From Shewanella donghaensis (GTDB lineage: Bacteria; Pseudomonadota; Gammaproteobacteria; Enterobacterales; Shewanellaceae), in contig NZ_CP041783.1 of assembly GCF_007567505.1 (NCBI RefSeq), positions 2,108,001-2,172,000 on the forward strand: a stretch of 64,000 nucleotides of DNA, written 5' to 3'. The notes under the pieces were generated by a model that did no database searches, was not told where the DNA came from, and saw only the letters and a program-made list of their open reading frames with translations. The position numbers and the translations under genes are program-made. The stretch's first letter is position 1. Each line of letters opens with the position of its first letter. Positions 49,104-58,118 of the stretch are shown here, in pieces.

Positions 49104-50071
49104 ACATTAATCTAAGCCAGTTTGTTGGTAGGCTCATCATAGGCAGCAGTCTTTTAATTACCTCAACACTTATGACATCGACACAGGGCTTTGCTGCGCA
49201 ATCTGTTGATAAAGAGATGACTGTGAGTGCTAACCCGCAAATAGAATTAAAAGTGCAGCGAGGTAAAGTTGAAATCATCGGCTGGGACAAAGACCTCATT
49301 AGCGTAACCGGTCAGTTAGATGAATTATCTGAAGGGTTTATCTTTGAGCAAAAAGGCAATCAAATCCACATTGAAGATAAACTACCCAGTAGCTACCGAG
49401 GCAATAATAAAGACGGTTCAAACTTGGTGATCAAATTACCTAAAAAGCTGATGCTAGAAGCGGATGGTGTTTCGGCAGATTACAAAGTGGAAATGCTCTC
49501 AGGAAAAATAGAAGTCGCTTTAGTGAGTGGCAACTTAGAAGCCGAAGAGATTGAAGGTGAGATTAAGCTTTATACAGTGTCAGGCAACATTGAATCTGAA
49601 AGCTTAAACGGCAAAATTGAATTAGAAACCGTCTCAGGCGATATCAAAGATAAAGATGCCGTTGGGAAAGCGCAATATCGATTAGTCAGTGGCGAATTCG
49701 AGTCAAAGAATAACCAAGTGACTAAGTTGAGTATCGACCAAGTCTCAGGTGATATTGAAGGCAATTTTATTGCCGCTGAAAAAATCAAGCTAGTCACCGT
49801 AAGCGGCGATATCAAAATCAGTTTAGGCGATAAAGTGTCAAAAGCTTCATTTGATACTGTCAGTGGTGATATTGAAGTGAAATTCACTAACATGCCAAAT
49901 TTAGCCTTCGAAGTGGATGGCGGCCCTGGTGGAGACATTACTAATAGCTTAACTGATGATAAACCGTTAAAAAGTAAATACTCATCAAGAGAAAGCATTC
50001 AATTTAAAACTGGCGATGCTAAAGGTCGTTTTAGTATCAACACCATTAGCGGTAATATTGAACTGAAATAA
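49100..50071 (+). CDS. Exported DUF4097-like beta-repeat protein
   Basis: The 323-residue protein starts in a four-base overlap with the anti-sigma gene. A signal peptide (about 1-32, ending GFAA) precedes a repetitive beta region in which short units of the form V-S-G-D/N-I-E recur about every 15-22 residues (VSGNLEAEEIEG, VSGNIESESLNG, VSGDIKDKDAVG, VSGDIEGNF, VSGDIKISLG, VSGDIEVKF). This is the pattern of DUF4097/DUF4098 right-handed beta-solenoid proteins. It is probably periplasmic or cell-envelope located. Being in the operon of an ECF system it may be its sensor partner or output; that is inference. Confidence 0.75.
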   Translation: MNINLSQFVGRLIIGSSLLITSTLMTSTQGFAAQSVDKEMTVSANPQIELKVQRGKVEIIGWDKDLISVTGQLDELSEGFIFEQKGNQIHIEDKLPSSYRGNNKDGSNLVIKLPKKLMLEADGVSADYKVEMLSGKIEVALVSGNLEAEEIEGEIKLYTVSGNIESESLNGKIELETVSGDIKDKDAVGKAQYRLVSGEFESKNNQVTKLSIDQVSGDIEGNFIAAEKIKLVTVSGDIKISLGDKVSKASFDTVSGDIEVKFTNMPNLAFEVDGGPGGDITNSLTDDKPLKSKYSSRESIQFKTGDAKGRFSINTISGNIELK

Positions 50072-50226
50072 GCCTAACTGACTCAGCTTACATGCATTAA
50101 TACCTTGTATGTAAGCGAGTTCTCCCCCAACTCTTCCGCTAATACCATTCTTATTAAACTGCCACGAACACTGTTAAATATAATCTAATCCGCTATCATT
50201 AACTCACCCGTTTCAACCAGCGATAA

Positions 50227-51171
50227 ATGATGAACAAGACCCCTTTTGAAGCACTTGACCTCAACCTAATAAAGATTTTCTTTGTCATTTATGAAGAGCT
50301 CAATACCCATAGGGCAGCAGAACGTCTCAATATGAGTCAACCCAATGTGAGTCGATCGCTACAAAAGCTTCGTGATGCGTTTCAAGACCCTATTTTTGTT
50401 AAAACAAGGCACGGCCTAACACCAACCGATAAAGCCCATTATCTTGCTCAGCATCTGCCTAATACTTGGCAGGAGTTATCAGATATTATCAATCACGTGG
50501 ATGAATTCGATTTAAGTCAGTTATCAGGAAAAATACACGCAACATTCCACCCCGCACTAGTTGGCATGCTTAGCGATAAGTTATTTTTAAAGTTGCATGA
50601 AGTTGCCCCTAAAGTTCAACTTATTGTCTCTGTATGGGGGAATGAAACTGAAGCTGATTTAATGACGGGTAAACAAGACTTCGCGGTAACAATGTTACCC
50701 CATGGTATGTCGAAAGAAATGAGTATTAAGCCGCTGCCGTCTTTGGTAGCAAAGGTGTATCTCAGTAAAAGTCACCCTCTTGCCCAATCGACAATAACAG
50801 AGCAATCTTTAGTGCAATATCCTTTAGCTATTTTGCATGTACCAGGTTGGAATGAACACATGACGAATATTGAGAAAATTTTAATGAGAGAGGGCTTAGT
50901 ACCAGATATTGTTTATCGAAGCCCACACCCGAGCTCTGTATTAAGTGTGGTATCTCAAACTGAGTTAATACATCCCATGGGCGCCAGTTATCATGGTCTT
51001 TATAATGATAGTGTCATCCGAAAAATCCCACTGTTAAATGGTGAGCCTATATTATTTAAAAACCACTTTTGCCATCATTATCGTCATCGTAATAAGCCAC
51101 TTTATCAATGGTTATTTGAGACAATAAATGAATTCATCCTCGATGAAAAAGCATCAGAGAAGCTAGAATAA
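50227..51171 (+). CDS. LysR-family transcriptional regulator
   Basis: The 314-residue protein has the LysR winged helix at about 8-68 (LNLIKIFFVIYEELNTHRAAERLNMSQPNVSRSLQKLRDAFQDPIFVKTRHGLTPTDKA), close in form to the LeuO/NodD branch. A two-lobed effector domain follows (about 95-300). The first or second ATG (50227/50230) may be used. No divergent target gene is next to it; the previous operon runs the same way and the following LysR gene is convergent. The effector and regulon are unknown. Confidence 0.88.
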   Translation: MMNKTPFEALDLNLIKIFFVIYEELNTHRAAERLNMSQPNVSRSLQKLRDAFQDPIFVKTRHGLTPTDKAHYLAQHLPNTWQELSDIINHVDEFDLSQLSGKIHATFHPALVGMLSDKLFLKLHEVAPKVQLIVSVWGNETEADLMTGKQDFAVTMLPHGMSKEMSIKPLPSLVAKVYLSKSHPLAQSTITEQSLVQYPLAILHVPGWNEHMTNIEKILMREGLVPDIVYRSPHPSSVLSVVSQTELIHPMGASYHGLYNDSVIRKIPLLNGEPILFKNHFCHHYRHRNKPLYQWLFETINEFILDEKASEKLE

Positions 51172-51226
51172 CAGTCAATAAGCTCACGCTATGAGTCTCA
51201 GTTTCTTTCAAGTGAATGAGTAGAGC

Positions 51227-52120
51227 TTACTGTTTAAGAAAATCGATAAAAGCATGGGCTGCTGGAGTGAGCGGCCTTTTACGAAGGTGTACAATACTGA
51301 AAGACGCTTTGATGTCTGGCATATCAACTATTTGCAAAGCAACTAATGCCCCCGAAGCCAACTCCTTTCGAATAGAGACATCAGGTGCTAAGGCGATTAA
51401 ATCACATTCACAAAGCGACTCTTTGATCGCCTGAAACTGCTCAAACTTAACCAAACCAGAAAAATCTTTTCGATGCTTACTAAACAAATCATCAAATTGC
51501 TCAGATAAACTGGCTGGTAGTGCACTGGGTATCGCTAAAGGAAAAGCTTTTAAGTTTGCTAAATTAATCTGCTGTTGTTGCGCTAACGGGTGATCGGCAC
51601 GACAACAAAATACCGCTTGAAAAGAAGGCAATGGAATAACATCAACCTCTTCCCTTTGATCTAACTCAGTCGCTTTGGTTTCTGCGATAAATAATGAAAT
51701 TTCAGCCTTACACAGTTTCTGATACAACTCCTGCCAAGCCCCTACTTTTAATTCTACAGCGACATGTGGGTAAATATTAATAAATTGCCCGATACTAGGC
51801 CCTACGATGCTATTTAACGGAATAGCACTCGCCCCAACAATCAACTCACCCGTTTCTAGCCCTTGAATAGCCTGTATTTCTCGCTTTAATAGCTCTACAT
51901 CACGCACAATGCGAGTGCCATGCTCTACTACAACGTCACCAAACGGGGTCAAAGACACTGAACGTGAATTTCTTTCTAATAACTTAGCCCCCAGGAGATC
52001 TTCCATTTTCTGAATACTTCTAGAAAGAGAAGGTTGCGCTAAATTTAATTCTATTGCCGCATGATGAAAATGTTTTAATTCCGCCACAACAAGAAAATGT
52101 TTTAAATGCCTTAACTCCAT
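51227..52120 (-). CDS. LysR-family regulator divergent from subtilase gene 1
   Basis: The 297-residue protein has the winged helix at 1-60 (HFLVVAELKHFHHAAIELNLAQPSLSRSIQKMEDLLGAKLLERNSRSVSLTPFG) and an effector domain at about 90-295. It is clearly a paralogue of the partial LysR gene at the right edge: both contain FxAETKATEL, VIFCCRxDHPL-like and DFSGLVxFEQF segments in the same order. It is divergent from the first giant protease gene with 525 bp between, so that gene is its most likely target. Effector unknown. Confidence 0.9.
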   Translation of the reverse strand: MELRHLKHFLVVAELKHFHHAAIELNLAQPSLSRSIQKMEDLLGAKLLERNSRSVSLTPFGDVVVEHGTRIVRDVELLKREIQAIQGLETGELIVGASAIPLNSIVGPSIGQFINIYPHVAVELKVGAWQELYQKLCKAEISLFIAETKATELDQREEVDVIPLPSFQAVFCCRADHPLAQQQQINLANLKAFPLAIPSALPASLSEQFDDLFSKHRKDFSGLVKFEQFQAIKESLCECDLIALAPDVSIRKELASGALVALQIVDMPDIKASFSIVHLRKRPLTPAAHAFIDFLKQ

Positions 52121-52645
52121 TCAACCTACTTAATTCAAAAACAACAAAAACAATAACACGGCAATAACAAAGCAAATATCAGTAATTTAAAAACTGTATT
52201 AAACAATATTACCCAAGCGAAAATAAATCAGCCAACAATAACAATCACGTCAACATACTCTTATTTTTAAAATATTCAATTAAGATTAACAAAATGTTCA
52301 AAACATATAAACACACAAAACTTAAACATTAAAATAATAATAATAATGCACAACTTAAATGCCAAAAAATACAACTCAAACTATTGATTTAAAAGAAATT
52401 AATGCGAAATAATTATGTATCAATATGTATCAATAATATTAACAACCATTGATAGCAATTAAGTATCAGTGTAATACATTTAATGCATCGATTAATATTC
52501 ACTATTTTTAACCATTAATAGATTTCATGCATCATTTAATGATTAATTTTGCATTGGATTACCCAGCAACAAAACCGCAATATCAATAACACTAGCTTAA
52601 CTTTTAATTTTGCTGGGAACACACTAATTAAATTAGGGATTCATC
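52121..52645. other. Divergent promoter region LysR/subtilase 1
   Basis: Very AT-rich, no gene. A direct repeat of ATGTATCAAT occurs at 52415-52424 and 52425-52434. LysR operators are expected here but I could not fix one with confidence. Confidence 0.45.
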
Positions 52646-55600
52646 ATGAGAATAAAAAAACTGACATTGATGACGTTAACGGCAATATATGCTGGCGGTA
52701 TCGGACATGCCGCTGCCGTAACGAATCAACAAACAGGCGTAGGTAGTAATATTCCCCAAGCCATCGATGTGATGGAGCTGTACAAAATCCAGCAGGAAAC
52801 TAAAGCAAAGGCCAATGTTCAAAACATAAAGCCTTTGAGAACAGGAAAGATGAGTAACATTCACTTCTCTCCTAAGCAAGCCAAAGACAAAATTCAAATC
52901 GAAAAGGATCTTGTTGGAACCCATACATATATCGTAAGACTTCATGGCAGCTCAGTTGCAACCTATGAAGGCGATATCCCAGGACTTCAAGCGACTAAAC
53001 CTAGCATTAATGCTACTAGCAGCAAACTGTTTACCGCAGGCAATCCGGTTAGTGGCACGCAGGCCGCAGTGAGTGCTTACACAAACCACCTGTTAAATAA
53101 GCAACAAAGCTTTGTGCAAAAATCTGGTATTCAGATAAAACAACAATTCACCCTTGCAACGAATGCCGTTACCGTTGAAATGACTCAGGCAGAAGCGATA
53201 GATCTTGCCAGCATGTCAGAGGTTGCTTACGTACAACGCTCAAAAACCTACCAACTGCATACTGATGTTGGTCCAGAGCATGTCGGCGCAACTGGTGCAT
53301 GGGATGGCACAGAAACGGCTGATGGTAGTAAATATTTAGGTGAAGGAATGATTGTCGGTATTATTGATACTGGCGTAAATACTGACCACCCATCATTTGC
53401 CGCAACTGGCGGCGATGGTTACGAACATATCAACCCGCTTGGCAGTGGCAACTACCTTGGTGGCTGTAGCGAGGCAGAATTTGCCGACCGTTGTAACGAT
53501 AAATTGATTGGTGTTTACACTCACAAAGATATCACAGCGGAATACAGTGATGAATGGGGTAATAAATTAGCCCCTGATTTTGGTGAAGATTTTCAAGGTC
53601 ATGGTAGCCACGTAGCAAGTACCGTTGCGGGTAACTTCCTTAGTGATGTTGACGTTGTTGCCAGCCAGTTTGGTGGCGGCCCTGGAACACCTATTGGCGT
53701 GAAAATGCCAATGATTTCAGGTGTAGCACCTCATGCCAATATCATCTCCTATCAAGTCTGTATGGTCAGCGGAGGTTGCTCTGGCGATGCCATGTTATTT
53801 GCTATTGAACAAGCGATTAAAGATGGTGTAGATGTTATTAATATGTCCATCGGTGGTGGGGAAAACTTCCCATGGGATGATGCCTTTGAAATGGCTTTCC
53901 TTTCTGCACGTGAAGCAGGTGTTGCCGTTGCTTTATCAGCAGGGAACTCTGGAGAGGCTTATGGTACTGATTCATTTTATACCGTAGATCATACTTCTCC
54001 TTGGGTATTAAATGTGGCAGCCACCACCCATGCTCGTTCAATTGTTATCTCTGACAAAGCGTTGGAAAATTTTGTCGGTGGCGACGCTGCGCTGATGCCA
54101 GCAAGAATTGATGCTGCCGGTATTTCAGAAGCCTTTACTGGTGAGTTTGTCCTTGCTGCTGATTATGGTGACGCCCGTTGTAACAGCCCTTTCGCTGCCG
54201 GGACTTTTGAGCCTAGCCATATTGTTATCTGCGAACGTGGAGATATTGCCCGGGTTGATAAAGCGGTTAACGCTGCTAGTGGTGGTGCGGGGGCATTTGT
54301 TCTCTATAACACTTGGGCTGAAGGTGAAGGTGATGCCGTCGTCAATGATGCCTATGCCATCCCAGGTATCCACCTTTCCGCGACGCAATGGTACGGTGAC
54401 TGGCAAACCACAGGCTTACAACCTTGGATTACATCTGGTACAGGTCTTCAAGGCACCATTACCGCTTCTACTGCGACCCGAGAAATAAACCCTGATAATG
54501 CTGACTGGATAGCGGGTTTCTCATCAAGAGGCCCTTCGAGTACTGTTGAAGAGCTATTTTCACCAGGGATCGCTGCGCCAGGCGTGAACATTTTCGCGGC
54601 GTGGAATGATGAAAACCCACTGAACCCGCAAGCTGATACTCGTAATTTCAGCACCATTAGCGGTACTTCAATGGCGAGCCCGCACATTGCAGGGATCATG
54701 ACATTAGTGCGCCAAGCTAACCCAAGCTGGACAGCATCAGAAGTTCAATCTGCACTGCAGATGACAGCCGATAGTCAAGCAATTAAGGCTACTCACCCAT
54801 ATGATTTAAAAGTGGAAGTTGCTGGCCCTTATCGCGCAGGTCACGGTTTAGCTAACGTGGGGCGTTCAATCAATGCGGGTCTTATTATGGATGAATCAGC
54901 GGATAATTTCCGCCGAGCAAATCCAAATAACGGCGGCCAGGTTCGTGACCTCAACTTACCACAATTGATTAATAGAGATTGTGGTCTGAGTTGTAATTGG
55001 CTACGTACCGTTACAGCCACCAAAGATGGTACTTGGACAGTAAGTGCTAACCATTCAGATAGAGATCCATTAAAGTGGGACTTTACCCTTGACCCTACTG
55101 CCCGAGTGTCAATATCACCGTCAACATTTACCTTAAAAGCCGGTGAGTCAATTGATCTAACCGTGACGAGTCAGTTTAAAGAGTCTGATATGGCTTGGAA
55201 CGATGGAACCATTCAGTCGACTTATGGTTCAATCAACTTTGAAGCATCAGATGCGACAATCCCAAGTGCTCAATGGCCGTTTTTAGCCACATACCAAGGT
55301 AAAACTCTGCCAAGTACCATTAATATCACTGCGCACGATGATATGTCGAAGCATGTGATTGCAGATGTGCCTTTTGGAGCACCAGGTTCTAGCCTTAGCG
55401 GCGTGGCATACAACCCAGTAGAAGCAACGACAACGGAGATAACCTTACCAAGAATGCCCTTTGGGACCCCGATGATCGATGATGAGTTCTATTACGATTT
55501 GACTCAACCGAACATCAAGACCTTCAAGGTTGACGTACCTGAAAACAGCGCAGTGTTTCGCGCAGAGCTGCTTGGTCGTATTGACTCAACCATCGACCAT

Positions 55601-57661
55601 CCACTGAATATGTATCTAGATACCAGTATCTATATCTTCCGTGATTATAATAATGACGATCGTCTACACAGTTCTGAAGCAATTTGTGGCTCTATGCTGG
55701 GCGGTGTGACTAAAGGGGAATACTGTGCGTTAGAAAACCCTGAAGCGGGTGAATATACCGTTATGGTCATGAGCGCTTATCCGCTCTTCCCATACGATGC
55801 CGTTGATACCATTGAAGTTGCCCATGTGGTAATTCCAAAGGATATATCTTCAGCTATCACTTTAAACTTTGAGGATACTACAGAGCGTAACTCTAGCCTG
55901 ACTATCGACTGGGATCTGGAGATGGAACCAGGTAAGCGTTACTACTCTGCAGCGGCAATCTCTGCAGGCGATAATGCTGAAGGTTCATTGGCACTTGTGC
56001 CACTGCATATTACTCGCGGTGTAAACAGTGTTTCCATTGACAGCTCGCAAGATGCTGCACGTGTCGGTGACATTATCGACCTAAGCGTGATGGTTCAAGC
56101 TAACCTTTCAGGAGTGGATCGAAATATCGAACTCGCTGCGAGTTTATCTGCAGGATTAAAGTTAGTCCCAGGCTCTATGACTGTCATTGAAGGCTTAACT
56201 GAAACTGAAAACGGTTTCACCTTGTTAAGCACTCAGCTAAATACTGCAGGTTTAAAAACTAACTACAAAGTGACTACCAACCTCGAAGACGCAATGTGTC
56301 GCACGCCACTAGAAATGGACTACCCAGATGGAACACCTGTTGATGGTGGCTATCTTGACCTTGCTAAATTTGGTATCGATGTCACTTGGGGTAGCTTCTA
56401 CGAAGTCAATGAGTGGGGCTGGGGTAACTGGGTTCATGATATTGAGATCCCGCTACAATCTGGCACGATGACAGCATTTGATAATGCTGATTACTTCACG
56501 ACTGATTCAGTTATCCTGAGTTCTAAAGGTTGGCTACAGCTTGATGTATTTCAATACAACCCATGGAACCCAATGCCTTCGGATGTATACCTAGAACTAC
56601 CAAGCACGGATTACAGCACCCCACCTGATTACCTAGTAGCACCTTTTTGGGGTGGTATCAGCGATATCTTTGAGGATCAAAAGTGGAACTTGGCAATGTA
56701 TGAGCCTAGTTGGGATAGTAGCCAAGCAAAAGGTGTTACGGTTGCATACGCTGATGATTACACCATTATTGAATGGAATAAAGCAGCAACTCACGATGAA
56801 AGCTGGGATGAAAACTGGAACCAGTCAATCACACCACGTGGTGATAGCTATGACTTCCAAGTGTTCTTAAAAGCTAACACCAGTCACGCACCTGGCGGAT
56901 ATGAAATTGTCATGGCCTATGACAATATCGACTTTGCAGGAGAGCCAGGTGAAGGTTCTATCGGTGTACGAGGCTACAATGGTCCACGTGGTACATATTA
57001 CCCACTTAATGACCATGTAGGACAAAGCTATGCTTACAACGACCTCACCGATAAAGTCTCTGATGGCTTGGTTGTCTGTTACAACATCAGTGGTCAAAAT
57101 GACAGTATGGTATATGTGACTATGCAAGCTGAAGTCACTCATGATGCCTTGGGTATTGATCAAGTATTGACTGTAACGGGTGAAGTTGAAGGTATTTCTG
57201 ATGCCAACACTGAACAAGTTATCGCTGTTGCCTCTAACATCGTGATGTCTGCCATCGGCGACCAAATGGTTGAAGAAAATGAAACATTGTCAGGCATAAG
57301 CGTAACCTACGCAGATAGTGATGGCGGCCTATCGGCTAACACTATTAGTGTTAGTGGCGATAATGTGACTGCTGTGATTAACGGTCATACATCAGGTTCA
57401 ACATTTGATATAACGCCTAATGCTGACTTCCACGGTGAAACGCTTGTTACGGTAACCGTTGCTGATAACTTGTTCCCTAACGATGCGGCATCAATGAGCT
57501 TTACCCTTACGGTAAACTCTGATGGCGTTGAGCCGACTCCTCCAGTGGCTGAGACACCAGAACCTGAAACACCTAAATCTGATTCAGGTGGTAGTTTAGG
57601 TTTCCTAAGCCTTATCGCATTAGGACTTATTGGAGCAGGACGTAGACGCAAAAATCACTAA
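52646..57661 (+). CDS. Giant secreted S8 subtilisin-like protease with GlyGly-CTERM tail, copy 1
   Basis: The 1,671-residue protein starts with a signal peptide (KKLTLMTLTAIYAGGIGHAAA) and an I9-type propeptide (about 90-200; THTYIVRLHGSS). The peptidase S8 domain has catalytic Asp241 (GIIDTGVNTDHPSF), His319 (GHGSHVAS) and Ser675 (ISGTSMASPHIAG). The large gap between His and Ser holds a PA domain (about 490-600). Long beta-domains follow to a C-terminal Pro/Glu spacer and the tail SGGSLGFLSLIALGLIGAGRRRK. The GG motif, hydrophobic helix and basic end are the GlyGly-CTERM signal, usually processed by rhombosortase on type II secretion substrates. AGGG precedes the ATG; a terminator follows. 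A nutrient-degrading role is likely. Confidence 0.94.
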   Translation: MRIKKLTLMTLTAIYAGGIGHAAAVTNQQTGVGSNIPQAIDVMELYKIQQETKAKANVQNIKPLRTGKMSNIHFSPKQAKDKIQIEKDLVGTHTYIVRLHGSSVATYEGDIPGLQATKPSINATSSKLFTAGNPVSGTQAAVSAYTNHLLNKQQSFVQKSGIQIKQQFTLATNAVTVEMTQAEAIDLASMSEVAYVQRSKTYQLHTDVGPEHVGATGAWDGTETADGSKYLGEGMIVGIIDTGVNTDHPSFAATGGDGYEHINPLGSGNYLGGCSEAEFADRCNDKLIGVYTHKDITAEYSDEWGNKLAPDFGEDFQGHGSHVASTVAGNFLSDVDVVASQFGGGPGTPIGVKMPMISGVAPHANIISYQVCMVSGGCSGDAMLFAIEQAIKDGVDVINMSIGGGENFPWDDAFEMAFLSAREAGVAVALSAGNSGEAYGTDSFYTVDHTSPWVLNVAATTHARSIVISDKALENFVGGDAALMPARIDAAGISEAFTGEFVLAADYGDARCNSPFAAGTFEPSHIVICERGDIARVDKAVNAASGGAGAFVLYNTWAEGEGDAVVNDAYAIPGIHLSATQWYGDWQTTGLQPWITSGTGLQGTITASTATREINPDNADWIAGFSSRGPSSTVEELFSPGIAAPGVNIFAAWNDENPLNPQADTRNFSTISGTSMASPHIAGIMTLVRQANPSWTASEVQSALQMTADSQAIKATHPYDLKVEVAGPYRAGHGLANVGRSINAGLIMDESADNFRRANPNNGGQVRDLNLPQLINRDCGLSCNWLRTVTATKDGTWTVSANHSDRDPLKWDFTLDPTARVSISPSTFTLKAGESIDLTVTSQFKESDMAWNDGTIQSTYGSINFEASDATIPSAQWPFLATYQGKTLPSTINITAHDDMSKHVIADVPFGAPGSSLSGVAYNPVEATTTEITLPRMPFGTPMIDDEFYYDLTQPNIKTFKVDVPENSAVFRAELLGRIDSTIDHPLNMYLDTSIYIFRDYNNDDRLHSSEAICGSMLGGVTKGEYCALENPEAGEYTVMVMSAYPLFPYDAVDTIEVAHVVIPKDISSAITLNFEDTTERNSSLTIDWDLEMEPGKRYYSAAAISAGDNAEGSLALVPLHITRGVNSVSIDSSQDAARVGDIIDLSVMVQANLSGVDRNIELAASLSAGLKLVPGSMTVIEGLTETENGFTLLSTQLNTAGLKTNYKVTTNLEDAMCRTPLEMDYPDGTPVDGGYLDLAKFGIDVTWGSFYEVNEWGWGNWVHDIEIPLQSGTMTAFDNADYFTTDSVILSSKGWLQLDVFQYNPWNPMPSDVYLELPSTDYSTPPDYLVAPFWGGISDIFEDQKWNLAMYEPSWDSSQAKGVTVAYADDYTIIEWNKAATHDESWDENWNQSITPRGDSYDFQVFLKANTSHAPGGYEIVMAYDNIDFAGEPGEGSIGVRGYNGPRGTYYPLNDHVGQSYAYNDLTDKVSDGLVVCYNISGQNDSMVYVTMQAEVTHDALGIDQVLTVTGEVEGISDANTEQVIAVASNIVMSAIGDQMVEENETLSGISVTYADSDGGLSANTISVSGDNVTAVINGHTSGSTFDITPNADFHGETLVTVTVADNLFPNDAASMSFTLTVNSDGVEPTPPVAETPEPETPKSDSGGSLGFLSLIALGLIGAGRRRKNH

Positions 57662-58118
57662 TTAATTTGGAACTGTGATTAGCTTTAGTCAATCGAGATC
57701 ATGACTAAAGGACATTCAAAAGGCCTTCATCTGAAGGCCTTTTTCTTTTTTAAATACCCTAACTTTTAAATGATCACAAAAACCAGCTCATAAAACAAAC
57801 CCTCAAAATGTATCTATTTGTAACATTTGGCCGTTATAAATCAGTAATTACGCATAAAAAACGAAATTCGAACTAAGGTTTTAAATTCAAAAAAAACAGT
57901 CTTAATAGTTAAATAACCTAAGAATGCAACCGAGAGCAATTTATAAAGCTAAACAAATTCAAATTGGCAAAATATCTAAAATAAAAATAATTTAATCATG
58001 CAAATAGTACAAGCAGCAATAGACATAATACATTGGATATTTTTCAGTCAACCGCTTAATTATTGTTACGTAAAAGTTATTTAATTGTGAAATAACACCT
58101 AATTAAGCGGGATTTTGT
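57662..58118. other. Spacer between the two subtilase genes
   Basis: It holds the terminator of copy 1 and then about 370 bp of AT-rich sequence, presumably with the promoter of copy 2. No gene seen. Confidence 0.45.
57719..57745 (+). terminator. Rho-independent terminator of subtilase 1
   Basis: AAAGGCCTTCA (57719-57729) and TGAAGGCCTTT (57732-57742) with a long T-run. Almost the same hairpin follows subtilase 2. Confidence 0.92.

Noticed and set aside
49570..49998. 142-codon minus-strand ORF inside the DUF4097-like gene
   Set aside because: Shadow frame produced by the repeated VSGDI coding units.
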